Assembly (NCBI GenBank): GCA_028277465.1
Contig: JANQGF010000333.1
Location: 1-33,286 of the forward strand
Source: Chromatiaceae bacterium
Lineage (GTDB): Bacteria > Pseudomonadota > Gammaproteobacteria > Chromatiales > Chromatiaceae
Length of the DNA stretch: 33,286 bases
Reading direction: 5' to 3'
This document shows, one piece after another, positions 15,847 through 26,596 of the stretch. A program made the translations under genes and the position numbers. The notes beneath the pieces were generated by a model, which did not search any database, was not told the origin of the DNA, and was given only the letters and a program-made list of their open reading frames with translations. Each line of letters begins with the position of its first letter. The first letter of the stretch is position 1.

Positions 15847-16749
15847 CTATTGCTGGGAGCTCCAGAAGCGATCTATCGCCTCGCCCGTCTCGGCGGGCTT
15901 CTCCCACTGCGGCAGCCCTCGTGTCGGCGCCACTCGCGCGGCGCGCCAGTTGGGATGGCGACTCAGAAAATCCGGAAGCTCGTGGAAATTGATATTCGGG
16001 TCCTGATCATAGAGCACCAGAACGGGTTGTGTGAGCCTCCCGTAGAGGGTATCGCCCGCCTTCTCGGTGAAGAGCTGGCCGGAGAGGAAATAGAGGGGTG
16101 CGTACTTGGCGCCAGGCTGATGCGAGGTCGCGTAGGCATAGTCGATGATCTCGGGTGGGGTGGGGCCGACGAATGCCTGACGGAAGAAGAACTTGATGCT
16201 GGGGCGCGTGGTCAGCAGGCCGAACAGCCCGTCATTGAGAAAGGGCACACTCAGGAACCTGTAGGCGCGCTCGGCCGCCTTGCCGGTCGGAAGTCCGCGA
16301 GCGTTGAAGCCAGTGGGTGAGAGCAGGGCCAGTGTCTCGACCAGATCGGGCTTCATCAAGGCCGCACGGGTGGCGAACTCACAGCCGAGCGAGAAGGCGA
16401 CCAGGTCGGCGGGTGTCTTGACCACCTGCTGCAGAAAATCGGCGATGGCCGAGGCGAAGAGCTCCGGCGAGTAGCGACGCTTGCTGCGGTCGGAGTGCCC
16501 GAAGCCGGGGAGATCCAAGGCGAACACCGGCCGCTGCGACCGGTAGCGTTCGAACAGCGGCTTCATCTCGAAGGCGCTTGGCGCCGCATTGACACTATGG
16601 ATCAAGACCAGCGGGCGGCCGGACGCGGACGCCTCGGAATAATAGTGAATGCGTCCACCATGCGCCGTGACGAAGTCGTCGCGCGCCGCGTCGATGGCGG
16701 CGGGGAGCGAGTTGCTGGGGTCCATCTTCTTGCTAGCGGCTTGCGTCAT
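15847..16749 (-). CDS. Alpha/beta-hydrolase fold protein with degenerate active site
   Basis: 300 residues. The fold is shown by LVLIHSVNAAPSAFE (strand 3 and oxyanion loop, His51), FALDLPGFGHSD, VAFSLGCEF at the nucleophile elbow (Ser120) and VLVLYDQDP (acid, Asp248 or Asp250). Two positions are unusual. The elbow is AFSLG instead of GxSxG. Where the catalytic His is expected (G-H-x-P-x-x-E), the protein reads RGLPQWEKP at about 277-285, with no His. It could be a non-canonical hydrolase or a binding protein. Position before menF suggests MenH (SHCHC synthase), but sequence does not support that. The ATG at 16749 has GGAG 6 bases upstream; the ATG at 16761 is the alternative. It lies about 30 bases after the preceding oxidoreductase gene. 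Confidence 0.8.
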   Translation of the reverse strand: MTQAASKKMDPSNSLPAAIDAARDDFVTAHGGRIHYYSEASASGRPLVLIHSVNAAPSAFEMKPLFERYRSQRPVFALDLPGFGHSDRSKRRYSPELFASAIADFLQQVVKTPADLVAFSLGCEFATRAALMKPDLVETLALLSPTGFNARGLPTGKAAERAYRFLSVPFLNDGLFGLLTTRPSIKFFFRQAFVGPTPPEIIDYAYATSHQPGAKYAPLYFLSGQLFTEKAGDTLYGRLTQPVLVLYDQDPNINFHELPDFLSRHPNWRAARVAPTRGLPQWEKPAETGEAIDRFWSSQQ

Positions 16750-16779
16750 TGCAGACTCCATGTGCAGGTTACCTCGTCT

Positions 16780-18282
16780 TTAAGTGCTTTTCGATTGCGT
16801 TCCATTCTGACGCCCGAGCACTGGGTGCCGATCCTGTTCGGCGCGGCGACAGATCTCGCGCGTCAGCCCTTTGAATAGGATAAGGTGCAAGGGTTCCAGC
16901 GAATACCAATAAAGCAGTCCCCAGACCCCTGCCGGATGCCAATAGGCGGTCGCGGTGAGGCGGGTGCCTCCGGCGGCGAGCGGATCGAGCTCGAACTCGA
17001 GCATGCCGGCCCCCGGTGCACGCATCCCGAAGGCGAGGCTCAGGCGTCGCTCGGGCTCGACGCCCATCACGGTCCAGGAGTCGATCTGGTCCCCGACACG
17101 CACCGCCTGTGCGTGACGGCGACCGCGCTTGAGACCTGGACCACCGATCGCCCAGTCCATCCATTCGCGGATCGACCAGAGCGTGTTCAAATAATAATAG
17201 CGATTGTCCCCGCCGATGGCCGCCACCAGCCGCCACACGGCCGCGGGCTCGGCCTTGGTCTCGGCGCTGCCGGATGCCTGCTTGGCATAGAAGCCGTAGT
17301 CGATGTGTCGGTTGCGCACGGCAAAGGCCCCTTCGGTCCAACGGGTGACGCCGCCGCCGCGGCGCTCGATGTCGAACGCGGCCTGCACCGCCTCGCGAAA
17401 TCCCAGTAGGCGCTGGGGTACCAGGCGGCGCAGCTCGGCATCGTCGGCCTCGAAGTCGTGCCGCAGCCCCTCGATGAGCGCGCGGGCGATCCTGGTTGGT
17501 ACTGAGGTCACCAAACGCAGCCAGTAGGACGAAAGACGCGGCGACAAGAGGGGCACGGGGATGATCCAGGGGGGCCTTCGACCAGCGGTCTCGGCGAGGA
17601 TCCGCATCATCTCCCCATAGGTCAGCGTCTCTGGTCCCGCGGCATCGAAACGGCGTGCGGCGGTCTCCTCCAGCCAGGGCACACGGGCAAGATAGGTCAG
17701 GAGATTCTCGAGCGCGATGGGGGGCGATCTGGCTTGGACCCAGCGCGGCGTGACCATGACCGGAAGATGGAACACCAGATCACGCATGACCTCGAACGCC
17801 GCCGAGCCGGGCCCCACGATGATCCCGGCCCGCACCTCCGTGACTGGCACCGACCCGCGGCGCAGGACCTCGCCCGTGTCGCGCCGCGACACGATATGCT
17901 CGCTCGCCGCATCTTCAGGGACCAACCCGCCTAGGTAGAGGACGCGCCGGACACCGGCCGCAGCGGCCGCGCTCGCGAAATAGCGGGCCGCCTCCAGGTC
18001 GAGCCGCCCGAAATCGCGCCCCGCGGCCATGGAGTGGACCAGATAATAGGCGACCTCCACTTGCTCGAGCGCCGGCGGCAGGGTCTGGGGTACCAGGGCA
18101 TCCGCGGCGACGATCTCGACACCGGACCAGCCCCGTGCGGCGAGGACCCGGGGGTCGCGGGAAGTAGCGCGCACCTGAACGCCTTCCGCAACCAATCGCG
18201 GCACCAGATGACTGCCGATATAGCCGCTGGCGCCGAAGACCAGACAGAGACCACGCCGGTGTTCGGCCCCTTGTGGTGGCAT
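16780..18282 (-). CDS. Atypical SDR-family NAD(P)-binding protein with C-terminal DUF2867-like domain
   Basis: 500 residues. Residues 12-300 are an extended/atypical short-chain dehydrogenase-like domain: the Rossmann motif is VFGASGYIG (15-23), followed by ATSRDP, YYLVHSMA and RRVLYLGGLVP. No Tyr-x3-Lys catalytic pair is obvious, as in other atypical NmrA-like members. Residues 320-485 (AVRNRHIDYGFYAKQ, YYYLNTLWSIREWMDWAIGG, DSWTVMGVEPERRLSLAFGMRAPG, ATAYWHPAGVWGLLYWY) match the DUF2867 pattern, an SRPBCC-like lipid/ligand-binding fold. The reaction is unknown. The start is the ATG at 18282; the frame is open far upstream, but that part overlaps the divergent lipoprotein gene. It is first in the run that leads into the men genes. 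Confidence 0.83.
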   Translation of the reverse strand: MPPQGAEHRRGLCLVFGASGYIGSHLVPRLVAEGVQVRATSRDPRVLAARGWSGVEIVAADALVPQTLPPALEQVEVAYYLVHSMAAGRDFGRLDLEAARYFASAAAAAGVRRVLYLGGLVPEDAASEHIVSRRDTGEVLRRGSVPVTEVRAGIIVGPGSAAFEVMRDLVFHLPVMVTPRWVQARSPPIALENLLTYLARVPWLEETAARRFDAAGPETLTYGEMMRILAETAGRRPPWIIPVPLLSPRLSSYWLRLVTSVPTRIARALIEGLRHDFEADDAELRRLVPQRLLGFREAVQAAFDIERRGGGVTRWTEGAFAVRNRHIDYGFYAKQASGSAETKAEPAAVWRLVAAIGGDNRYYYLNTLWSIREWMDWAIGGPGLKRGRRHAQAVRVGDQIDSWTVMGVEPERRLSLAFGMRAPGAGMLEFELDPLAAGGTRLTATAYWHPAGVWGLLYWYSLEPLHLILFKGLTREICRRAEQDRHPVLGRQNGTQSKST

Positions 18283-18408
18283 AGGTCCCGCGGCTTGAGA
18301 TGCTGGTTGCTCCACGGCACTTGGATCTGATAACAGAGAGATCCTGCACAACCCGAAGGGTGGACGGGATCCCCCGATCGCCACCCGGCAGCACGATCGC
18401 TCGCTTGA
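18283..18408. promoter_or_regulatory. Divergent promoter region
   Basis: 126 bases lie between the divergent oxidoreductase gene (-) and lipoprotein hydrolase gene (+). It should hold the promoter of the long men/PBP/SEDS run, but I see no hexamer pair good enough to name for either direction. Confidence 0.35.
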
Positions 18409-19281
18409 ATGAAACCGAAGGACTGTCAATCCATCTTGACAAATGCCCGTCAGCCCAAGTTTACATCGCTCCTGGCGGCTTGTCTGATTATCGCTGGCTG
18501 CGCTGGCCCTGTCCTCCGTGAGCCGCCCGAGGCGCGACGACCGGGGGCAAGGCCGACCACGCCAGGTCAACCGGCCACGCCAGATCAGGGCGTGGTGTCG
18601 GGCCTGGCGGTCGAGCGCGGCGTGCTGATCTCCAAGACAGGCTGCACACTGAGCTTCGAGCGCCACCTTCCGGCACAGGTGCATACCTCCGATCTGGTGA
18701 TCCTGGGGCACGGATTCCTGCGCCGGAAGGAACACCTGCGGGGACTGGCCCTGGCGATCGCCGCGACCGGAGTGACGACCTTGAGCCTGGACTTCTGCAG
18801 GGACCGACCCTGGGAGACGAACCACTTTCGCAAGGCGCTCGACATGATGCGGTTGGCGGATACGCAAGGCGCGCGGGGTGTCGTCTATGCTGGTTTCTCG
18901 GCGGGTGCCCTCGCCGCCCTGATCGCCGGGCGCAACGACCCTCGGACGATCGGGGTGGTGGCACTGGATCTCGTCGACGCTCAGGGTCTGGGAGTCATGA
19001 TGGCCAGGGGCCTGGATCGCCCCTTGATCGGCCTGGTCGGCGAGCCCTCCTCCTGCAATGCCTATAACAATGGCTTGGCCGTCTTCGCCGCCAGCACTCG
19101 GTCGCGGGTCCAGAGGTTTCACGGCGCAGACCATTGCGACTTCGAGTCGCCCACCGATTGGCGCTGCCGGCTGGTGTGCCAAGAGGCCAGCGCATCCCGG
19201 CAGGCATCCACCCGCCGCGACATCGTCCGCGCGACCACGGCCGCCGTCAGGTCACTCACCATGGCGAATGATGGTCATTAG
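18409..19281 (+). CDS. Lipoprotein alpha/beta hydrolase
   Basis: 290 residues. The N-terminus has a basic stretch, a hydrophobic core LLAACLIIAG and a lipobox IAGC ending in Cys31, so the mature protein is probably a membrane-anchored lipoprotein. A Pro-rich linker (35-60) follows. The hydrolase domain has VILGHGF (oxyanion loop, His101), AGFSAGA with nucleophile Ser164, an acid candidate at Asp187 or Asp190, and HGADHCDFE with catalytic His242. Six cysteines in the mature part could form disulfides in the periplasm. Resemblance is to dienelactone-hydrolase/chlorophyllase-like esterases; the substrate is unknown. The ATG at 18409 lacks a good Shine-Dalgarno; a TTG at 18436 would still keep the signal. 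It converges with rlmJ, 34 bases away. Confidence 0.8.
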   Translation: MKPKDCQSILTNARQPKFTSLLAACLIIAGCAGPVLREPPEARRPGARPTTPGQPATPDQGVVSGLAVERGVLISKTGCTLSFERHLPAQVHTSDLVILGHGFLRRKEHLRGLALAIAATGVTTLSLDFCRDRPWETNHFRKALDMMRLADTQGARGVVYAGFSAGALAALIAGRNDPRTIGVVALDLVDAQGLGVMMARGLDRPLIGLVGEPSSCNAYNNGLAVFAASTRSRVQRFHGADHCDFESPTDWRCRLVCQEASASRQASTRRDIVRATTAAVRSLTMANDGH

Positions 19282-19315
19282 AGGGACGAGCGACCCTCCA
19301 AGTGGGGTCAGCGGC

Positions 19316-20239
19316 TCAGCTCGCCCGCCGGCGCCACTCCACACGCCACCCGGTGCCTGGATCCTGGCCTCCTGCTGCGTGCACCTCGCCCGTCCGAACA
19401 CCCGCAGGCGGACCTGCACCCGGGGGTCCAGTCGCCGACCGGAGGACCCTGAGCAGTCGCGGCAAGAGCCCTTTCAGTCGCCGATCGAACCCGGAGGGCG
19501 GATTCATCAAGGCGACTCCGGCGCCCTGAAGGCCGGAGTCTGCCGCGGCTTGAAGCCCGGCAAGCTCGGCGACCAACAGCTCCCCGAAGGTCTGCTGCAG
19601 GCCTCGCAAGAGGCGATCGGACTCGCTGTACCGTCCCGCCAGACGCGGGTACCAGACGGCGTAGACCCCAGCTGGCCAGCGCTGGTGGGCGGTGGCGAGA
19701 CAGCTCGGGACCCGCATGAAGTCGGTGGCGGAGACATAGGGCGGGTCGATCAGTACCAGTCCCTGCGCTGGACTGGGCGGCAGCAACTCCGGCACACCCG
19801 CGAAGCCGTCACCCAGGTGGATGCTGACCCGCGGGTCGACACCCAGTTCCATTTGCAGGGTCGAGGCCTCCGCCTCCTGCAGCTCGAAGAGGACCAGCCG
19901 GTCGCAGACACGCAGACGGTGTCGCGCCAGCTGCGGTGAGCCCGGATAACGCGCGACTCGGCCATCCGGATTCAGTGCCGCGATGGCACCCAGATAGGAG
20001 CCGAGCTCCGGGAGGGCCTCGCTGAGCGTCCAGAGTCGCCCGATCCCCCGCGCTTGCTCGGCGCTCGCGAACGCTCGGCCATGGGTCAGATCGTAGACCC
20101 CGGCACCCGCATGCGATTCCAGATAGACCAGCGGCTCGGATCTCGTCGCCAAGAGCGCATCGAGCAGCAGCGTCAAGACGGCATGCTTGAAGACGTCCGC
20201 CTGATTTCCGGCGTGCAGGGCGTGGCGATAAGGCCGCAT
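19316..20239 (-). CDS. rlmJ: 23S rRNA (adenine-2030-N6)-methyltransferase RlmJ
   Basis: 307 residues, against 280 in E. coli. Methylates A2030 of 23S rRNA using S-adenosylmethionine. The signature N-terminus RHALHAGNQADVFKH (5-19) is present, as are YLESHAGAGVYDL (SAM-binding), FELQEAEASTL and the catalytic LIDPPY with Asp165-Pro-Pro-Tyr168. The C-terminal 35 residues are Gly/Pro/Arg-rich and extend beyond the usual end. The start is the ATG at 20239 with GGCGAG 6 bases upstream; the open frame before it overlaps uvrA and is not family-like. It follows uvrA by 37 bases and is probably cotranscribed with it. Confidence 0.94.
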   Translation of the reverse strand: MRPYRHALHAGNQADVFKHAVLTLLLDALLATRSEPLVYLESHAGAGVYDLTHGRAFASAEQARGIGRLWTLSEALPELGSYLGAIAALNPDGRVARYPGSPQLARHRLRVCDRLVLFELQEAEASTLQMELGVDPRVSIHLGDGFAGVPELLPPSPAQGLVLIDPPYVSATDFMRVPSCLATAHQRWPAGVYAVWYPRLAGRYSESDRLLRGLQQTFGELLVAELAGLQAAADSGLQGAGVALMNPPSGFDRRLKGLLPRLLRVLRSATGPPGAGPPAGVRTGEVHAAGGQDPGTGWRVEWRRRAS

Positions 20240-20276
20240 CCTGAGCTCGCCACCGGTCACGGGTGCGACGCGACAA

Positions 20277-23102
20277 CTACCATCCCCGCTCCAACAGACG
20301 GCGGAGGAAATGTCCGGTATGGGACCTCGGATCGGCGGCGATGGTCTCGGGCGTCCCAACGGCAACGATCTCGCCACCCTTGTCCCCTCCCTCGGGACCC
20401 AGATCGATGATCCAGTCGGCGGTCTTGATGACGTCCAGGTTGTGCTCGATGACCACGACCGTGTTGCCCTGATCGCGCAGCCGGTGCAGCACCTGCAGCA
20501 GCTGCTTCACGTCATGGAAATGGAGACCCGTGGTTGGTTCGTCCAAGAGATAGAGGGTGCGCCCGGTCTCGCGCTTGCTCAATTCGCGGCTGAGCTTGAC
20601 CCTCTGGGCCTCGCCGCCGGAGAGGGTGGTCGCGCTCTGGCCGAGCCGCACATAGGCGAGCCCGACATCGACCAGTGTCGTGAGCTTGCGCCGGATGACG
20701 GGAACCGGGCTGAAGAACTCCAAGGCGTCCTCGACCGTGAGATCGAGCACCTCGTCGATGCTGTGACCCTTGTAGCGGATCTCCAGGGTCTCGCGGTTGT
20801 AGCGCCGGCCCCTGCAGGTGTCGCACTGCACATAGATGTCGGGCAGGAAATGCATCTCGACTCGGATCAGGCCATCGCCCTTGCAGGCCTCGCAGCGACC
20901 ACCTTTGACATTGAAGCTGAAGCGCCCGGCCGTGTAGCCGCGCGAGCGTGCCTCCGGCACCGCCGCGAAGAGATCGCGCACCAGGTTGAACAACCCTGTG
21001 TAGGTGGCCGGATTCGAGCGCGGGGTACGACCGATGGGGCTCTGGTCGATGTCGACGACCTTGTCGAAATGCCCTAGCCCCTCGACGCAACTGTGCGGCG
21101 CCGGCCGCAGGCTGGCCCCATTGAGATGTCTGGCAGCGACCGGGTAGAGGGTGTCGTTGATCAGGGTCGACTTGCCCGAGCCCGAGACGCCCGTGATACA
21201 ACAGAAGGTCCCGACCGGGATGGAGACATCGAGGACCCGCAGATTGTTGCCCCGGGCGCCCAAGATGCGCAACTGGCGCTCCGGGTGATTGGGGGTACGG
21301 CTGACCGGCAGCTCGATCCGCGTCTCTCCAGCCAGATAACGACCCGTCAAGGACCGGCGATTGGCGGCGATCTCCTCGGCGGTCCCCTGGGCCACGACCT
21401 CGCCGCCGTGTGCCCCCGCACCTGGACCCAGGTCCACCACCAGATCGGCGGCCCGGATCGCCTCTTCGTCGTGCTCGACCACGATCACCGTGTTGCCGAT
21501 GTCGCGCAGCTGGGTGAGTGTCTTGAGCAGACGGGCATTGTCGCGCTGGTGCAACCCGATAGAGGGTTCGTCCAGGATGTACATGACCCCGACCAGACCG
21601 GCCCCGATCTGGCTGGCGAGCCGAATCCGCTGGGCCTCGCCGCCGGAGAGGGTCTCGGCACTGCGCTCCAGGGTGAGATAATCGAGCCCCACGTCGACGA
21701 GAAAGCGCAGCCGGGCGGCGATCTCCTTGACCACCTTGGCACCGATCTCGCCGCGTTTGCCGGGCAGCTCGAGGGTCTCGAAGAAGCGCAGCGACTCGCC
21801 GACCGGCATCCTGGAGACCGCAGGCAGATTATGGTCGCCGACGAAGACGTGACGCGCCGCTTCGTTCAGGCGCGAGCCTTGGCACGCCGGGCAAGGCTGA
21901 TGCGAGATGTAGCGTGCCAGCTCCTCGCGCACCGTGCTCGACTCGGTCTCGCGGTAGCGCCGTTCCATGTTGCGCACGATTCCCTCGAAGGGCTGCACCC
22001 TGGCCCCTCGGCGCTCATGTGGCAGTTTGAGCGCGATCTTCTCCTCCCCACTGCCGAACAGGATGACCGTGCGGACCCGCTCGGGGAGCGCCTGCCAGGG
22101 GGTCTCCACGTCGAATCCGTAATGCTCTCCGAGCGAGCGGATCATCTGAAAGTAATAGGCGTTGCGCCGATCCCAGCCACGAACGGCGCCGCCGGCGAGA
22201 CTCAGCTCGGGATGCACCACGACCTTGGTCGGGTCGAAGAACTGCTCCACGCCCAGTCCGTCGCAGACGGGACAGGCGCCGGCCGGATTGTTGAAGGAGA
22301 AGAGGCGCGGCTCCAGCTCGGGAATGCTGTAGCCACAAAGTGGACAGGCGAAAAGCGCGGAGAAGATCAGCTCGGGACGCCCCGGCTCGTCGATCCAAGC
22401 GATCCGAGCGCTGCCGCCGGAGAGGGCGAGTGCGGTCTCGAATGACTCGGCCAGGCGTAGTGCAAGATCCGGACGGACCCGGAAACGGTCGATGACGACC
22501 TCGATGTCGTGTTTCTTCTTGACATCGAGCTGTGGCACCGTCTCCAGCTCGTAGAGGCGACCATCGATACGAACGCGCACGAAGCCCTGCGCGTGCAGCT
22601 CCCGGAGCAGACGCTGATACTCGCCCCTGCGCGAAGAGACCAGGGGGGCGAGCAGCATCAGCTTCTCCCCCTCCGGCTGCGCCAAGACCTGGTCCAGCAT
22701 CTGACTGACGGTCTGGGCCTCGAGCGGCTCGCCATGACTCGGACATCTGGGTCGACCGACGCGGGCGTAGAGGAGCCGCAGATAGTCGTAGATCTCGGTG
22801 ATGGTACCCACGGTCGAGCGCGGGTTGTGCGAGGTCGTCTTCTGTTCGATCGAGATGGCCGGCGACAACCCCTCGATATGGTCCAGGTCCGGTTTTTCCA
22901 TCACCGAGAGGAATTGGCGGGCGTAAGCCGACAGTGACTCGACATAGCGGCGCTGACCCTCGGCATAGATGGTATCGAAGGCGAGCGAGGACTTGCCGGA
23001 TCCAGACAGACCGGTGAAGAGGATCAGCCGGTCGCGCGGCAGATCCAGGTCGAGGTTCTTGAGATTGTGGGTGCGGGCGCCGCGGATGCGGATGGTGTCC
23101 AT
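20277..23102 (-). CDS. uvrA: Excinuclease ABC subunit A (UvrA)
   Basis: 941 residues, matching the family. ATP-dependent DNA damage sensor of nucleotide excision repair that loads UvrB. Two ABC modules are seen: [29 protein letters not shown] at 31 onward and [13 protein letters not shown] at about 640, each with an ABC signature (LSGGEAQR in both) and Walker B ([14 protein letters not shown] and [14 protein letters not shown]). Zinc-binding cysteines appear in CPLCGYS with CPVCDG, and in CEACKGDG with CDTCRG. The UvrB-binding region has [20 protein letters not shown]. The start is the ATG at 23102, which gives the standard [16 protein letters not shown] opening; 54 upstream in-frame codons lack similarity. 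No LexA-type box is recognisable upstream. Confidence 0.98.
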   Translation of the reverse strand: MDTIRIRGARTHNLKNLDLDLPRDRLILFTGLSGSGKSSLAFDTIYAEGQRRYVESLSAYARQFLSVMEKPDLDHIEGLSPAISIEQKTTSHNPRSTVGTITEIYDYLRLLYARVGRPRCPSHGEPLEAQTVSQMLDQVLAQPEGEKLMLLAPLVSSRRGEYQRLLRELHAQGFVRVRIDGRLYELETVPQLDVKKKHDIEVVIDRFRVRPDLALRLAESFETALALSGGSARIAWIDEPGRPELIFSALFACPLCGYSIPELEPRLFSFNNPAGACPVCDGLGVEQFFDPTKVVVHPELSLAGGAVRGWDRRNAYYFQMIRSLGEHYGFDVETPWQALPERVRTVILFGSGEEKIALKLPHERRGARVQPFEGIVRNMERRYRETESSTVREELARYISHQPCPACQGSRLNEAARHVFVGDHNLPAVSRMPVGESLRFFETLELPGKRGEIGAKVVKEIAARLRFLVDVGLDYLTLERSAETLSGGEAQRIRLASQIGAGLVGVMYILDEPSIGLHQRDNARLLKTLTQLRDIGNTVIVVEHDEEAIRAADLVVDLGPGAGAHGGEVVAQGTAEEIAANRRSLTGRYLAGETRIELPVSRTPNHPERQLRILGARGNNLRVLDVSIPVGTFCCITGVSGSGKSTLINDTLYPVAARHLNGASLRPAPHSCVEGLGHFDKVVDIDQSPIGRTPRSNPATYTGLFNLVRDLFAAVPEARSRGYTAGRFSFNVKGGRCEACKGDGLIRVEMHFLPDIYVQCDTCRGRRYNRETLEIRYKGHSIDEVLDLTVEDALEFFSPVPVIRRKLTTLVDVGLAYVRLGQSATTLSGGEAQRVKLSRELSKRETGRTLYLLDEPTTGLHFHDVKQLLQVLHRLRDQGNTVVVIEHNLDVIKTADWIIDLGPEGGDKGGEIVAVGTPETIAADPRSHTGHFLRRLLERGW

Positions 23103-23374
23103 GAGCTCTGCCGGGGATGAGATGGCTGGTTGGCACGCGGGGTATCGATCATCTTCGAAAGGGCAAGTGGGCGGCCTCCGACGAGAGGATCGAGACCGAG
23201 CGCCCTCCAGCGCACCTGCGCGGCCCCCGCACCACAGGTCCCCTGCCCTCCGTGGCTCCCGCACGCGACCGGGGTCCAGCGACGGTCTCGGACAAGCGCG
23301 TGCGGTCGGCGAGGTCGGTCTGCGGCCGAGTCGGCCAAGCTGCTATTATGCGAACCTTCGCCCCCGGGAAGCAA
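23103..23374 (-). promoter_or_regulatory. uvrA leader and candidate uvrA promoter
   Basis: The uvrA-MFS gap holds about 245 bases with no gene. On the minus strand TTGCTT (23369-23374) and CATAAT (23345-23350) are spaced by 18 bases and could drive uvrA with a leader of over 200 bases. The same AT-rich spot reads TATTAT on the plus strand (23344-23349), so it might instead serve the transporter. No CTGT-N8-ACAG SOS box is seen. Confidence 0.3.
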
Positions 23375-24784
23375 AAGCCCTTGACCGTGCCGCCATCCGA
23401 CCGACCCGACCCCGAGATCACCCAGGTTCCACTCTCCGCTACCGAGCGCCGTGCCACCACCGGGTTGGCCGCCATCTTTTCGCTGCGCATGCTGGGCCTC
23501 TTCATGGTGCTCCCGGTGCTCGCGCTCTATGCCCGGGATCTGCAAGGCGCGACACCACTCCTGGTCGGGCTGGCGATCGGGGCCTACGGGCTGACCCAGG
23601 CCATCTTTCAGATCCCGCTGGGCCTGCTGTCCGACCGGATCGGGCGCAAGCCGGTGATCTATGGCGGCCTGGCCTTATTCGCCATCGGCAGCCTGGTCGC
23701 CGCCCTCGCGGACAGCATCCAAGGGGTCATCCTGGGCCGGGCGCTCCAAGGGAGCGGTGCCATCGCCGCCGCCGTCATCGCCCTGACCGCGGACCTGACA
23801 CGCGAAGAGGTCCGAACCAAGGGTATGGCGATCATCGGGATCAGTGTGGCACTGGCCTTTGCCGCGGCACTGGTGATCGGTCCACCCCTGGCGCGATGGC
23901 TCGGGATGGCCGGCATCTTCTGGCTGACCGGGGCCCTTGCGGTCGCCGGTATGCTGGTGCTGGCCCGTGCGGTGCCTGACCCGGATCGTTCGCAGGTACA
24001 TCGAGACGCCCAACCTGTGCCGGATCAACTCCTGGGTGTGCTGGCCGACCGCACCCTGTTGCAGCTCGACCTCTCCATCTTCCTGCTGCATCTGACCATG
24101 GTGAGCCTCTTCGTGGTGCTGCCACTGTCGGTGGAGTCGGCCGGGTTGGCGCCGCCGGACCACTGGATGCTCTATCTGCCCGTGGTCTTGCTCGCCATCC
24201 CCGCCATGTTGCCCTTCCTGGTGCTCGCCGAGCGCCGGGGTCGCGTCCGGCCCGTCCTGATCGGCACGGTGATCAGCTTGGGCCTGGCCATGCTCGGGTT
24301 CCAGCACTTCCACCAATCGGTCTGGGTCATGGGGGCGCTCTTGTTCGTCGTCTTCACCATCTTCAACCTGCTGGAGTCGGTCCTCCCCTCTCTGGTCTCC
24401 AAAGCGGCCCGCGCAGGTGCCAAAGGCACCGCGATGGGGGTATTCTCGAGCGCTCAGTTCGTGGGTGCCTTTCTCGGCGGTCTGCTCGGCGGCTGGGCCC
24501 ACGGGACCTTCGGTGCCGAGGCGGTCTATCTGCTGGGCGCACTGACGTCGCTGGTGTGGATCGGTCTGGTGGTCACCACCAAGATGCCGGAGAATCTGAC
24601 CCGCCATGTTCTGCCGCTCGCCACGCCGCTGGTCGGCGATGGACCGGGTCTGGAGCAACGTCTCCTGGCAGTGCCTGGGGTGAAGGAGGCGGTGATCGCG
24701 CTCGATGAAGGCGTCGTCTATCTCAAGGTGGACAGTCGCCAGCTCGATTGGGCAAGATTGAAGGCCTTTTCGGCCGGTGCCTGA
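23348..24784 (+). CDS. MFS transporter, YajR-like with C-terminal ferredoxin-like domain
   Basis: 478 residues. Major facilitator superfamily efflux-type permease with 12 predicted membrane helices between about 40 and 395. MFS motif A is clear in the first cytoplasmic loop ([16 protein letters not shown]), and [21 protein letters not shown]-like sequence marks helices 4-5. After the last helix comes a soluble domain of about 70 residues ([23 protein letters not shown] to the end) that resembles the YAM domain of E. coli YajR, a small beta-alpha fold. The substrate is unknown. Its place between uvrA and ssb is the same as in Pseudomonas. The ATG at 23348 overlaps a possible -10 box and lacks a Shine-Dalgarno; initiation at TTG 23381 or GTG 23387 is possible. 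Confidence 0.88.
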   Translation: MRTFAPGKQKPLTVPPSDRPDPEITQVPLSATERRATTGLAAIFSLRMLGLFMVLPVLALYARDLQGATPLLVGLAIGAYGLTQAIFQIPLGLLSDRIGRKPVIYGGLALFAIGSLVAALADSIQGVILGRALQGSGAIAAAVIALTADLTREEVRTKGMAIIGISVALAFAAALVIGPPLARWLGMAGIFWLTGALAVAGMLVLARAVPDPDRSQVHRDAQPVPDQLLGVLADRTLLQLDLSIFLLHLTMVSLFVVLPLSVESAGLAPPDHWMLYLPVVLLAIPAMLPFLVLAERRGRVRPVLIGTVISLGLAMLGFQHFHQSVWVMGALLFVVFTIFNLLESVLPSLVSKAARAGAKGTAMGVFSSAQFVGAFLGGLLGGWAHGTFGAEAVYLLGALTSLVWIGLVVTTKMPENLTRHVLPLATPLVGDGPGLEQRLLAVPGVKEAVIALDEGVVYLKVDSRQLDWARLKAFSAGA

Positions 24785-24861
24785 CGCGCAAGGGATGCCG
24801 GCGGCGGGTTTCTTGCGAGATGACAATCGCCCCTGCTCGGCGCGGGGGGCGGGAGGGTGAA

Positions 24862-25386
24862 ATGGCGGGACGTGGCGTCAACAAGGTGATCCTCATCGGC
24901 AATCTTGGGGCCGACCCGGAGGTCCGCTACATGCCGAGCGGCGACGCCGTGGCCAATATCAGGGTCGCGACCGGAGAGACCTGGAAGGACCGCAACACCG
25001 GCGAGACGCAGGAGCGAACCGAATGGCATAACGTGGTCTTCTTCGGGCGGCTCGCCGAGATCGTCAAGCAATACCTTCGCAAGGGCTCGAAGGTCTATAT
25101 CGAAGGCAAGCTGCGGACACGCAAGTGGCAGGGCCAAGACGGTCAGGATCGTTATACGACCGAGGTCGTGGTCGACATCAGTGGAACCATGCAGATGCTC
25201 GACAGCCGCCAAGGCCCGGCCGGCGGCTCCGCGGTGCCTTTCGGCGACGAGCCGCTCCACCCCGCTCGCGGCAGTGGCCCAAGCCAGCCTTCCGGACCCG
25301 CCCCGGCCGGTCCCGCCCCAGCCAGCGGCGCCCCGTCCGGAGACCAGGGCGGAACCGCGGACTTCGATGACGATATCCCCTTTTGA
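24862..25386 (+). CDS. ssb: Single-stranded DNA-binding protein SSB
   Basis: 174 residues. Tetrameric ssDNA-binding protein for replication, recombination and repair. The OB-fold core (1-115) opens with [20 protein letters not shown] and contains [37 protein letters not shown], all standard. A Pro/Ala/Gly/Ser-rich linker of about 50 residues leads to the acidic tip DFDDDIPF, the site that recruits partner proteins. The ATG at 24862 has GGAGG five bases upstream; in-frame sequence before it is not SSB-like. It follows the transporter by 77 bases and precedes rfbB by 16. Confidence 0.97.
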   Translation: MAGRGVNKVILIGNLGADPEVRYMPSGDAVANIRVATGETWKDRNTGETQERTEWHNVVFFGRLAEIVKQYLRKGSKVYIEGKLRTRKWQGQDGQDRYTTEVVVDISGTMQMLDSRQGPAGGSAVPFGDEPLHPARGSGPSQPSGPAPAGPAPASGAPSGDQGGTADFDDDIPF

Positions 25387-25402
25387 TGCGTCGAGGGATG
25401 CG

Positions 25403-26500
<1,098 letters not shown>

Positions 26501-26547
26501 GCCCCGCTCCTCTCGAGGCGACCGAGCAGGCCGGTCGAAAGCTTGCT

Positions 26548-26562
26548 GGAGCGCGTCGCTCC
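26548..26562. repeat. Short hairpin in the rfbB-rfbA gap
   Basis: GGAGCG (26548-26553) and CGCTCC (26557-26562) form a 6-bp stem with a 3-base loop, extendable by two pairs. It lies in the 96-base gap, the only real gap in the rfb group. There is no T run, so it is probably not a terminator. Confidence 0.4.
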
Positions 26563-26596
26563 GGCCAGGTCTTGAATCTTCGATGGACCCTCTAGC

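Noticed and set aside
18436-18466. TTGACA-N19-TTACAT as promoter of the lipoprotein hydrolase
   Set aside because: The spacing is 2 bases too long and it lies inside the signal peptide coding region, so a transcript from it would lose the export signal.
18283-19182. 300-residue N-terminal extension of the SDR-DUF2867 protein
   Set aside because: It would run antisense through the divergent lipoprotein hydrolase gene, and the Rossmann motif begins just after the ATG at 18282.
21093-22445. Long open frame antisense to uvrA (450 codons)
   Set aside because: It lies fully inside uvrA on the opposite strand, is Gln/Asp/Gly-biased as expected from a shadow of GC-rich code, and shows no domain.
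23103-23347. LexA/SOS box upstream of uvrA
   Set aside because: Searched by eye on both strands for a CTGT-N8-ACAG type palindrome; none found.
23675-24826. Long open frame antisense to the MFS transporter
   Set aside because: Same pattern: Gln/His/Asp-rich reverse reading of a hydrophobic gene, no motif and no start signal.
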